Assembly (NCBI GenBank): GCA_023248915.1
Contig: JAHFDQ010000276.1
Coordinates: forward strand, 1 to 7,065
Length of the DNA: 7,065 nucleotides
Reading direction: 5' to 3'
Origin: Archangiaceae bacterium
GTDB lineage: Bacteria; Myxococcota; Myxococcia; Myxococcales; Myxococcaceae
Shown here: piece by piece, positions 1 through 6,816 of the stretch
Layout: each line of letters opens with the position of its first letter
How positions within the stretch are numbered: position 1 is the first letter of the stretch
The notes under the pieces: model-generated
The model's input: only the letters and a program-made list of their open reading frames with translations
The model's database searches: none
Told to the model about the DNA's origin: nothing
Translations under genes and position numbers: made by a program

Positions 1-799
1 GGGCGACCCCCCGGCCGGTCCAGTCCACCCCGTCGAAGGTGTCGAAGGTGCGCCCCACCCAGTAGGCGTCGAGCCGGTCGGTCCCCGGGTCGGGCGAGAT
101 CGCCGCGCGCAGCACCGCGCGGGGGTTCGTCTTCAGGCTTCCGCCGCCCCCCAGCCGCACCCGGTCGGAGAAGCCCGACACGGCCGACCCAAGCCCGGGC
201 GCGGTTCGGCGCGCCGCGAGGTTCCACGACAGGCGCGGGAAGATGGCGAAGAAGAGGGCTCCGCCCAACAGCGCCACCAGCGCGCCCGCGGCGACGCCGC
301 GCAAGAGCGGGCCGACGGACACCTCGTCCGGGTCGCCCGGGCCGGTGTCCAGCACCGCCAGGGCGAGCGACAGGCAGCCGAGAATTCCGAAGGCCGCCAG
401 GCACGCGCCGAACACCAGCTCGCCCGACAGCGCCGCTCCGCCGGTGATCATCAAGAGCGACGTCAGGTGCACCTGGTTGTCGGTCGACGGCGCGGGGGGC
501 GACAGCATGCGGTGCACGGTGACGAGCGCGGCGAAGCTGCACGCGGCGACCACCAGGTCGACGTGGCCCCGGAAGGCGCTGGCGAAGAGGACCACCGCGG
601 CGACGCCGAGGCCGATCGCCGACCCGCCCACGGCCCGGGCCAGAACCCGGCGGCCCGAGAGCGACAGGGCCAACCCCACCCCGTAGGCCGCGATCGCCCA
701 GAGGGGCACGCTGCCCGACGAGGCGATCGAGGCAAACGCGGCGCCCGAAGCCAGGTCACGCAAGGCCAACCGCAGCCGGGTTCTGCCCTCGGCGTTCAC
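1..799 (-). CDS. TgpA/DUF3488 transglutaminase-like membrane protein, N-terminal part (3' end outside window)
   Basis: Translation from a GTG at 799-797 stays open for 266 codons to the left edge. It gives an N-terminal region with several hydrophobic segments (about residues 18-47, 56-76, 80-96, 112-150 and 164-187), followed by a soluble stretch with PRLSWN (188-193), GFSDRV (209-214), a Gly-rich turn and YWVGRTFDTFDGVDW (246-260). This layout of a membrane bundle, then PRL..W, then GFSD, then a Y.rg..fd.yDG.dW segment is characteristic of the DUF3488/TgpA family, whose periplasmic transglutaminase core (Cys-His-Asp) follows. That core lies beyond the window, so catalytic competence cannot be judged. 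The GTG overlaps the TGA of the upstream DUF58 gene by four bases (GTGA), which implies translational coupling. The moxR-DUF58-transglutaminase order is a widely conserved arrangement, but its substrate is unknown in most species. Confidence 0.85.
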   Translation of the reverse strand, partial: MNAEGRTRLRLALRDLASGAAFASIASSGSVPLWAIAAYGVGLALSLSGRRVLARAVGGSAIGLGVAAVVLFASAFRGHVDLVVAACSFAALVTVHRMLSPPAPSTDNQVHLTSLLMITGGAALSGELVFGACLAAFGILGCLSLALAVLDTGPGDPDEVSVGPLLRGVAAGALVALLGGALFFAIFPRLSWNLAARRTAPGLGSAVSGFSDRVRLGGGGSLKTNPRAVLRAAISPDPGTDRLDAYWVGRTFDTFDGVDWTGRGVA

Positions 800-1742
800 G
801 CGGGTTCCTCGAAGCCGAGGAGCGCCAGCGCGGTGAGCACCCGGCGGTTCTGCCCCGCGCCCGCCGCCGGGCGCAGCCGAGTCTTGCCGGCCTCGAGCCC
901 GACCTCGTGTCCGGCCTCGAGCAGGCGCCGGGTCTGGACGGCGGCCTCTTCGCAGCGGCGCTCGAGCGCGTCGCCGGCGAGGCCCGCGTCCACCGCCAGG
1001 ACGTATTGGCGCCGCTCTTCCCGCTCGCGCTCGGCCCGGAGCAGCTTCCCGGCCGCGGCACTCTTGATCCAGTGCACCCGGCGGGCGTCCTCGCCCGGCT
1101 GCAACTCGCGCAACCCGAGCAGGTCGCCGGTGCCGTCGCGGCGTTGCAGGTTGCCGGCGTCTCCGATGGGGCCGGTCTCGCGCTCGCTCGCGTCGGCGCA
1201 GGTGTAGCCGCGGCGCGGGAAGACGACCAGGGTGTCGGCCGCTTCGACGACGCGGCTCTTGGCGAACAGCCCGAACGGGTAGGTGGTGGACACCTTCACG
1301 CCGGTCAGCCGCACCGGCCCCCGGCGGGGCGCGGTCAGGTCGGCGCGGGCGACCAGGGCGGCGCCCGGGGCAAGGGCCGGCACGAAGGCCTGGCCTTCCA
1401 CCGGCGAATCGGATTCCGACACGGTGAGGGCGAACGAGTGGCCCTGGTCGCGCCGCACCTCGTACCGGAACGGGAAGGGTTCGCCGGCGTGCGCGGCGTC
1501 GGTGCCCAGCCGGCGCACCTCGACCCGGGCGAGGCACTGCTCGGACAAGACGCCCGAGACGACGATGGTCGAGAGCATCAGGCCCAGCACCAGGTACAGC
1601 AGGTTGTTGCCGGTGTTCAGCGCTCCGAGCCCGACGCCGACGGTGACGACCAGGTAGGCGCGGCCGGCCCGCGTGATGGTCAGCCGCCGAGGCGGGCGGA
1701 ACCAGCCGCGCACCCGCGCCCAGAAGCCTTCCTTCGGCGAGC

Positions 1743-1746
<4 letters not shown>
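796..1746 (-). CDS. DUF58 domain protein, membrane-anchored, MoxR partner
   Basis: A 316-residue protein. Near the N terminus are two hydrophobic segments (about 30-43 and 49-67) separated by the NTGNNLLY turn typical of the family. A beta-rich domain follows, with STTYPFGLF (153-161) and LVVFP (173-177). The DUF58 signature comes next: LRELQPGEDARRVHWIKSA (212-230) and then a charged ERERE run leading to VLAVDAG (249-255), where the family adopts a von Willebrand A-like fold. The open frame extends 54 codons further upstream, but that part overlaps moxR and has no family match. The GTG at 1746-1744 overlaps the moxR TGA (GTGA), with an AAGGTG upstream as a weak ribosome site, so it is preferred. 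By family precedent the protein is a client or partner of the MoxR ATPase at the inner membrane. The actual process is not shown by the sequence. Confidence 0.9.
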
Positions 1747-2723
<977 letters not shown>

Positions 2724-2724
2724 C

Positions 2725-2751
2725 GGCGCGCGAGCTTACCCGCTCGGCGCC
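2725..2751. repeat. Imperfect inverted repeat in the divergent spacer, abutting the moxR start
   Basis: GGCGC (2725-2729), one unpaired G, CGAGC (2731-2735), loop TTACCC, then GCTCG (2742-2746) and GCGCC (2747-2751). This gives ten base pairs with a single bulge. The moxR start codon ends one base away at 2723. In the moxR transcript it would fold into a 5' hairpin whose loop carries GGGTAA, the only ribosome-site-like sequence nearby. As DNA it could equally be an operator shared with the divergent genes. The sequence does not decide between the two. Confidence 0.55.
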
Positions 2752-2801
2752 AGTTGCCGGAAGAAGAGGCGAACCCAAGCTTCTCGGCACGGGGAGGTGC
2801 C

Positions 2802-2954
2802 ATGTTCGCCGCGATGTCCGTCATCTCGTTGGGGCTGTGGGGGTTGGGGCTCGCCAGCGGAGCCGCCACGGGGCCGTGGCTGCACCTATTCCTGGGCGCG
2901 GGGCTGGCCGCCGCCGGGCTGGCGCTGGTCTCGGCGCCCAAGCGGAAGTGTTAG
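2802..2954 (+). CDS. Small two-helix membrane protein, DUF5670/lmo0937-like
   Basis: A 50-residue protein starting at the ATG at 2802, preceded at good distance by GGGGAGG (2791-2797), the best ribosome site in the middle of the window. The frame is open further upstream to an ATG at 2706, but that extension overlaps moxR and is not hydrophobic. Two hydrophobic helices (about 4-20 and 26-44) are joined by a short SGAATGP turn, and the tail APKRKC is basic and so probably cytosolic. The pattern LW-LGL-SG...G-hL-hLLG..hhh..hhh resembles the small lmo0937/DUF5670 membrane proteins, which have no settled function. Only 12 bases separate it from the HupE-like gene, so co-transcription is likely. 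Confidence 0.65.
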   Translation: MFAAMSVISLGLWGLGLASGAATGPWLHLFLGAGLAAAGLALVSAPKRKC

Positions 2955-2966
2955 CGTCCGCCGCCG

Positions 2967-4040
2967 ATGAAAGGGCGAAATTGGGCAGGCCTCATGGCCG
3001 CGGCGCTGGGCCTGGCGCCCGCGGCAGCCCTCGCCCACGACGCCGGTCTCGTCTACGCCCGGGTGTCGCGCCCGGGCAACGACGCGCCCGTTCAAGAGAC
3101 GCTGACGATGACCGCGGCGACCCTGGCGAGGCTGGCGCCGGTCGACGCGGACGGCGACGGCAAGCTGACCCAGGCAGACCTGGACGCCCGGTCCGAGGCG
3201 ATTCTGGCGGGGGTGTGGAACGCCGCGCCGCTGTCGGCCCAGGGGGCGCCGTGCCGGCCCGGCCCCGCGAGGGCGAGGCTGGGGGACGGCTTCGTCGAGC
3301 TGTCGGCCGGCTTCCAGTGCGGCCCGGGCGAGCTGTCGCAGACTTTCAAGCTGCTCGAGGTGCTGCCGCCGGCGTACCGGGTGGTGCTCGGCTACGAGGT
3401 CGCCGGCCAGGTGGGCCAGCGGTTCGCCCAGGGCAACACCCAGACGCTCGTCCTGGCCACGCCCCGGGGGCAGGGCGCCGAACGCGTCAGCGGCTTTCCG
3501 GGTTGGTTCAGGCTGGGCGTCTTCCACATCTTCACCGGCGTCGACCACCTCGCGTTCCTGGCCGCGCTCCTGTTGGTGGGGAAGCGCTGGAAGCGGGTGC
3601 TCTGGATGGTGACCGCGTTCACTCTCGCGCATTCGATCACCCTCGGGGCCTCGGCGCTCGACCTCATTCCGCTGTCGAGCCGGTCGGCGCGGTGGGTCGA
3701 GTGCCTGATCGCCCTGTCCATCGTCTGGGTTGCGGTCGAAAACCTGGTCCTGCGAGATCCTCGGCACCGCGCGTTCCTCGCGTTCGGCTTCGGCCTGGTG
3801 CACGGCTTTGGGTTCGCCTCGGTGCTGAAGAGCTACGGGCTCGGAGGTTCGGTGGTCACCGGTTTGTTGGGCTTCAACCTCGGGGTCGAGGCGGGCCAGG
3901 CCTGCGTCGTGCTCGCGATCTTCCCGCTGATCCAATGGGCGCACCGCCGTCCGGCAGTGTCCACCTGGGTCGTCCGATTCGCGTCGGTCGTCATCCTCGC
4001 GGCCGGAGGCACGTGGCTGGTCGAGCGCGCCCTCGGTTGA
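2967..4040 (+). CDS. HupE/UreJ-family (type 2) membrane protein with EF-hand-like loop
   Basis: A 357-residue protein. A signal peptide (basic MKGR, hydrophobic 7-21, cleavage after ALA at 23) leads to an exported region of about 155 residues with two cysteines (96 and 118) that could pair. The membrane domain from about 183 onward has HupE/UreJ_2 family motifs: FHIFTGVDHLAFL (186-198), FTLAHSITLG (218-227), ECLIALSIVWVAVEN (245-259), FGFGLVHGFGFA (273-284) and FNLGVEAGQ (303-311). Conserved polar residues H187, D193, H194, H222, H279, E308 and Q311 lie in or near helices and are plausible metal-path ligands. The family is linked to nickel or cobalt uptake for hydrogenase and urease, but neither enzyme is nearby, so the substrate is open. 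Residues 60-71 (D.D.DGKLTQAD) match an EF-hand loop. The start has a weak ribosome site and follows the small membrane protein gene by 12 bases. Confidence 0.88.
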   Translation: MKGRNWAGLMAAALGLAPAAALAHDAGLVYARVSRPGNDAPVQETLTMTAATLARLAPVDADGDGKLTQADLDARSEAILAGVWNAAPLSAQGAPCRPGPARARLGDGFVELSAGFQCGPGELSQTFKLLEVLPPAYRVVLGYEVAGQVGQRFAQGNTQTLVLATPRGQGAERVSGFPGWFRLGVFHIFTGVDHLAFLAALLLVGKRWKRVLWMVTAFTLAHSITLGASALDLIPLSSRSARWVECLIALSIVWVAVENLVLRDPRHRAFLAFGFGLVHGFGFASVLKSYGLGGSVVTGLLGFNLGVEAGQACVVLAIFPLIQWAHRRPAVSTWVVRFASVVILAAGGTWLVERALG

Positions 4041-4093
4041 AGCCGGGCGCGGGCGTCACCACCTTAGCGGTCGGGTTGGGCGAGGACCGGGCG

Positions 4094-4567
4094 ATGGGAG
4101 ACAGACACAGCCGGCTCGGCGCATTGCTCGCCGCCGCGTGGGAAGCCGAGGTGGTCTCGGGCCGCGAACTGGCCGCGCTCGCGCGCGACGCGCCAGACCT
4201 GACCGCGAAGGCCCGGCTGCTGGTGCTGTCGGCCTACTGCCGGGCCCACGCCTCCCGCCTGCTCGCGCGCCTGTCGAGCCTGGGGCGGGGGCCCTTGCCG
4301 GTGCCTGCCGACGACGAAGACTTCGACGACGAAGGGCCGCCCGACGAAGCGGCGGTGGACGAACGCCTGGCGCGGCTGGCGTCGCACGCCCGGGTCGCGG
4401 CGGCCCGGTACGAGGCGATCGCCGATCTGGCTCGGCGGAGGCAGGACCTGTCGTCGGCCTGGATTTGCGAGCTCAACCGCAGCGAAGAGCGCGATCTCGT
4501 GGGCGAGCTGGGGCGGTTGGGCCGGCCGCGTTCAGAGCCGTTGTTCGAGGCCCAGCCGAAGGGCTAA
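4094..4567 (+). CDS. Helical protein of unknown function with acidic linker
   Basis: A 157-residue protein that I do not recognise. The ATG at 4094 follows GAGGA with normal spacing, and an in-frame TTG at 4076 is possible but less likely. The codon pattern (third positions nearly all G or C) supports a real gene. It appears all-helical: roughly 5-31, 36-63, 85-117 and 118-142. A strongly acidic linker (DDEDFDDEGPPDE, 73-85) divides it into two helical hairpins. There is no signal peptide or membrane segment, so it is probably cytosolic. Helices bearing E17, E19, H52, E107 and E131/E132 leave open a degenerate ferritin-like four-helix bundle, but no clean ExxH pair is visible and this is only a guess. 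It ends 10 bases before the coiled-coil gene, so the two are probably expressed together. Confidence 0.7.
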   Translation: MGDRHSRLGALLAAAWEAEVVSGRELAALARDAPDLTAKARLLVLSAYCRAHASRLLARLSSLGRGPLPVPADDEDFDDEGPPDEAAVDERLARLASHARVAAARYEAIADLARRRQDLSSAWICELNRSEERDLVGELGRLGRPRSEPLFEAQPKG

Positions 4568-4577
4568 AAGCCGGCCT

Positions 4578-5357
4578 ATGGCCAAGGCCGAGAGCTACGA
4601 CGACCTGATCTTCCAGTTGGGCGACCTCGCGCGCGACCGGCTGGCCAGCCGGCCGGCCCCTCCCCGGTCGATGGCCCGGGTGTTCAAGGCCGAGGACGCC
4701 GTGGTCGCCCGCCGGGCCGAGCTCGAGGACCTGGAACGCCAGATGAACGAAGAGGACGCCGGCTACGCCGACTTCCTCGACCGTCAGGAAGCCGAGCGGG
4801 GCGAGCAGCAGGAGATCGTCAAGAAGTGGAAGCGGGCCGTCGAGGCCATCGAGGGGCGCAGCAAGGAATTGCGAAAGCGCCTGTCCACGAAGCGGGCGAC
4901 GGTGCGGTACGAGGCCGCGGGGTTGAAGACGACCGAAACGAAGCACCGGGACCTCGAGATGACCTCGCACCACGACCAGGCGAAGGTGCAGGTGTCGCGC
5001 GACAACCTGAAAAAGCTGCGCCTGTTGCACATGCGCAAGCAGCGCGACATCGAAGAGGTCGAGGCCGAGCTGGCGCAGGTGCTCACGCCCCGTCCGGGGC
5101 AGCCGGGCGCGCAGGGCATTCTCGCCCACAAGCGGCTGCTCGACATGGAAGACGAGAGCGAGCTTCGCAAGGAAGAGCACGAGCAAATGATGGCCGACCT
5201 CGACGCCGCGATCGCCGCGAAGGAAGCCGAGACGACCGCCGCGGAGGACTACCTCGACCAGGCGCTCTTCCTGCTCGGCGAGGAGTGCTACACCCAGCGG
5301 CTCGCCGACCCCGCGCTCGCCGCGCTGTACCCGAAGATCGACCGCGCCGCGGGCTGA
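4578..5357 (+). CDS. Cytosolic coiled-coil protein of unknown function
   Basis: A 259-residue protein dominated by long charged helices. After a short N-terminal part with a Pro-rich break (25-30), heptad-like helices run about 38-112 and 118-169. A hinge at TPRPGQPGAQG (170-180) follows, then a third helix (181-228) and a short C-terminal region LFLLGEECYTQRLADPAL (230-247) ending in a YPKID motif. It has no signal peptide, no membrane segment and no recognisable catalytic motif. Only 1 of its first 52 codons ends in A or T, so it is native to this genome by composition. The weak ribosome site AAGGGCTAA overlaps the stop of the preceding gene, suggesting coupling with the 157-residue protein. 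A structural or scaffold role is possible, but nothing in the sequence fixes one. Confidence 0.8.
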   Translation: MAKAESYDDLIFQLGDLARDRLASRPAPPRSMARVFKAEDAVVARRAELEDLERQMNEEDAGYADFLDRQEAERGEQQEIVKKWKRAVEAIEGRSKELRKRLSTKRATVRYEAAGLKTTETKHRDLEMTSHHDQAKVQVSRDNLKKLRLLHMRKQRDIEEVEAELAQVLTPRPGQPGAQGILAHKRLLDMEDESELRKEEHEQMMADLDAAIAAKEAETTAAEDYLDQALFLLGEECYTQRLADPALAALYPKIDRAAG

Positions 5358-5370
5358 AATCCGGGCTTTG

Positions 5371-5416
5371 CTGTTGGTGCTTCCGAGTCTCGACCGACGC
5401 GCGGGTGTTCCAACAG
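5371..5416. repeat. Short inverted repeat CTGTTGG ... CCAACAG downstream of the coiled-coil gene
   Basis: CTGTTGG (5371-5377) and CCAACAG (5410-5416) are exact complements separated by 32 bases. No T-run follows, so it is not a standard intrinsic terminator. TCTCGACCG occurs within the loop (5388-5396) and again at 5426-5434 inside the first TTCTC dyad, a 9-bp direct repeat 38 bp apart. The spacer 5358-5485 is therefore dense in small repeats, whereas other spacers in the window are plain apart from the dyad by moxR and the rplC leader. Confidence 0.45.
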
Positions 5417-5419
5417 GGC

Positions 5420-5445
5420 CTGTTCTCTCGACCGTGAGAAAACAG
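5420..5445 (-). promoter_or_regulatory. Dyad 1 upstream of the AAA_14 gene (TTTTCTC-N6-GAGAGAA, minus orientation)
   Basis: On the plus strand: CTG, TTCTCTC (5423-5429), six bases, GAGAAAA (5436-5442), CAG. Read on the minus strand this is CTG-TTTTCTC-N6-GAGAGAA-CAG. The symmetric core is TTCTC-N8-GAGAA (5423-5440). The outer arms CTG and CAG are complementary. It shares its core with dyad 2 in the opposite orientation, 34 bp centre to centre. It is a likely protein-binding site or folded element, with role unknown. Confidence 0.6.
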
Positions 5446-5449
5446 TGCG

Positions 5450-5479
5450 GACCATTTTCTCTCATATGAGAGAATGGTC
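5450..5479 (+). promoter_or_regulatory. Dyad 2 over the AAA_14 gene start (18-bp perfect palindrome with outer arms)
   Basis: GACCA, TTTTCTC (5455-5461), six bases, GAGAGAA (5468-5474), TGGTC (5475-5479). Positions 5457-5474 form an 18-bp perfect palindrome centred on CATATG. The outer arms GACCA and TGGTC are exact complements once two T residues are bulged, and they are unrelated in sequence to the CTG/CAG arms of dyad 1. It covers the first possible ATG (5474) and the GAGAGAA that could serve as ribosome site for the ATG at 5486. A bound protein or a hairpin here would therefore affect both transcription and initiation of the ATPase gene. Confidence 0.7.
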
Positions 5480-5485
5480 CTGGTC

Positions 5486-6679
5486 ATGTTACCCCGATTC
5501 TACGACGTCATCCTGCGCGCCCACCTCGACGAGCACCGGCAAATGGCGTTCGTCGCCGGACCGCGGCAGGTGGGTAAGACGACCGCCTGTCGGGCGCTGG
5601 CAGATGGGTATCTCAGCTGGGATGATCGGGACGCGCGGCGGATGATCCAGGCTGGGCCGCGCGCGGTGGCCGAGCATCTCGGGCTCGAGGTTGCGCGGAA
5701 GCGGCCGCTCGTCGTCGCGTTCGACGAGTTGCACAAGTTCGGCAAGTGGAAGAGCTTCCTGAAAGGGTTCTTCGACCTGTACGAGGACCGTGTGCGGGTG
5801 CTCGTCACGGGAAGCTCGCGACTTGACGTGTACCGGAGGGGCGGCGACAGCTTGATGGGCCGGTACTTCCTGTTCCGAATGCACGCGCTGACGATCGGCG
5901 AGTTGGTTAGAACTTCGTTGCCGACCCACCCGACGCAGAGGCCCGCGCGGCTCGCAGATCGTGACTTCGACGCCCTCTGGACCTTCGGCGGATTTCCCGA
6001 GCCGTTTACCCGCAGGTCGCGGGCGTTTCACCTGCGCTGGCGTGAGCTTCGCCGGCAGCAACTGGTGCGCGAGGACGTCCGGGACCTGACTCGCGTGCAG
6101 GAACTCGGTCAGCTCGACACCCTGGTCTCGCTGCTCGAGGAGAGGTCGGGCATGCAGTTGGTGTACAGCAACCTCGCCGGAGACCTCGGCGTCGCGGTCG
6201 AAACCATCCGGCGATGGGTCGACACGCTCGAAGGGCTCTACGTCGGGTTCCGAGTCAGGCCGTGGTTCGTGAACGTCGCGAAGTCGTTGCGCAAAGAGCC
6301 CAAGTGGTACCTCTTCGACTGGTCGAGCATCTCCGACACCGGAGCGCGCGCCGAGACGTTCGTCGCGTGCCACCTGCTGAAGGCGGTCCAGGGCTGGAAT
6401 GATCTCGGGCTCGGGCGTTTCGAGCTTCGCTACTTGCGAGACAAGCAGAAGCGCGAGGTCGATTTCGTGGTCGTCCGCGATCGCAAGCCATGGTTCCTGG
6501 TGGAGGTGAAGGCCGCGGAGACCCGGCTGTCCCCAGAGCTCGGGTACTTCCAGGCTCAGACCCGAGCCGCGCATGCCTTCCAGGCCGTGCTCGATCTCGA
6601 ATACCTGGACTCAGATTGCTTCAAGCACACGAAGCCGATCGTGGTGCCCGCGCGAACGCTGCTCTCGCAGCTTCTCTAG
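5486..6679 (+). CDS. AAA_14/DUF4143-family ATPase
   Basis: A 397-residue protein of usual length for these solitary ATPases. Walker A is GPRQVGKT (25-32). Walker B is VVAFDE (76-81), followed by LHKFGKWKSFLKGFFD. The sensor strand VLVTGSSRLD (105-114) precedes SLMGRYFLFRMHALTIGEL. The middle and C-terminal DUF4143 part includes LAGDLGVAVETIRRWVDTLEGLYVGFRV, a winged-helix-like segment. Near the end a PD-(D/E)XK-like pattern is seen: D326, then E340-V-K342. The start at 5486 is chosen because homologues begin close before the Walker A strand and GAGAGAA (5468-5474) is at ribosome-site distance; an in-frame ATG at 5474 lies inside dyad 2. Eleven of its first 52 codons end in A or T, against 1 of 52 in the gene before it, suggesting transfer. 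Its function is unknown. The family is common, multi-copy and mobile-looking across prokaryotes. Confidence 0.93.
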   Translation: MLPRFYDVILRAHLDEHRQMAFVAGPRQVGKTTACRALADGYLSWDDRDARRMIQAGPRAVAEHLGLEVARKRPLVVAFDELHKFGKWKSFLKGFFDLYEDRVRVLVTGSSRLDVYRRGGDSLMGRYFLFRMHALTIGELVRTSLPTHPTQRPARLADRDFDALWTFGGFPEPFTRRSRAFHLRWRELRRQQLVREDVRDLTRVQELGQLDTLVSLLEERSGMQLVYSNLAGDLGVAVETIRRWVDTLEGLYVGFRVRPWFVNVAKSLRKEPKWYLFDWSSISDTGARAETFVACHLLKAVQGWNDLGLGRFELRYLRDKQKREVDFVVVRDRKPWFLVEVKAAETRLSPELGYFQAQTRAAHAFQAVLDLEYLDSDCFKHTKPIVVPARTLLSQLL

Positions 6680-6690
6680 CGGTGGAGAAG
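6671..6690. repeat. Dyad 3 across the stop codon of the AAA_14 gene (CTTCTC-N8-GAGAAG)
   Basis: CTTCTC (6671-6676), eight bases including the TAG stop (6677-6679), then GAGAAG (6685-6690). The TTCTC-N8-GAGAA core and its exact 18-bp span match dyads 1 and 2. It could fold into a 6-bp hairpin, but no T-run follows, so it is not a good intrinsic terminator. It lacks the extended TTTTCTC/GAGAGAA form. Its position makes the gene bracketed on both sides by the same half-sites. Confidence 0.55.
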
Positions 6691-6707
6691 AACCGGGCGG
6701 GGGGGTA

Positions 6708-6735
6708 TTGATTTCGAGAAACTTGCTGCTAGATT
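6708..6735 (+). promoter_or_regulatory. Candidate sigma-70-type promoter for the rplC operon
   Basis: TTGATT (6708-6713) and TAGATT (6730-6735) are separated by 16 bases in a locally AT-richer stretch of an otherwise very GC-rich region. Each hexamer matches its consensus at four of six positions. A start near 6742 would give a leader of about 130 nt before rplC. This is the only convincing promoter-like pair I can see between the ATPase stop and rplC. Confidence 0.5.
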
Positions 6736-6747
6736 GCGCCGCCTTTC

Positions 6748-6768
6748 GGACGGGGGCCAGGCCCGTTC
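6748..6768 (+). promoter_or_regulatory. Leader stem-loop 1 of the rplC transcript
   Basis: GGACGGG (6748-6754) pairs with CCCGTTC (6762-6768) through seven pairs, one of them G-U, with loop GGCCAGG. It would lie at the extreme 5' end of the transcript. It is followed by GTCGTAA twice (6770-6776 and 6780-6786), a 7-bp tandem repeat at 10-bp pitch. No poly-U tail follows, so it is not a terminator. It may be a stabilising or regulatory leader element. Confidence 0.4.
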
Positions 6769-6800
6769 AGTCGTAAGGCGTCGTAATCGCAGCTCAATTT

Positions 6801-6816
6801 CGTGCCCTTGGGCACG
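6801..6816 (+). promoter_or_regulatory. Leader stem-loop 2 of the rplC transcript
   Basis: CGTGCCC (6801-6807), TT, GGGCACG (6810-6816): a perfect 7-bp inverted repeat that would fold as a 6-bp stem closed by a CTTG tetraloop. It lies about 54 bases before the rplC start, away from the ribosome site. No T-run follows. Ribosomal-protein operons are often controlled through leader structures that bind one of their own products, so a role in feedback is conceivable but not shown. Confidence 0.45.

Noticed and set aside
2752..2790. Sigma-70 promoter for the small membrane protein gene (TTGCCG at 2754)
   Set aside because: A -35-like TTGCCG is present, but the hexamer 17 bases downstream (AAGCTT) matches the -10 consensus poorly.
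5371..5416. Intrinsic terminator after the coiled-coil gene
   Set aside because: The inverted repeat has a 32-base loop and no following T-run, so it is listed only as a repeat.
4473..5465. Open frame of 330 codons on the minus strand opposite the coiled-coil gene
   Set aside because: It is antisense to a gene with native codon pattern, has no recognisable domain, and would cover the repeat-rich spacer.
5489..6574. Open frame of 361 codons on the minus strand opposite the AAA_14 gene
   Set aside because: The plus strand carries intact Walker A, Walker B and DUF4143 motifs. The antisense product has no motif and an atypical composition.
6671..6720. Intrinsic terminator after the AAA_14 gene
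   Set aside because: The 6-bp dyad is followed by AACCGGGCGG and a G-run and has no T-run.
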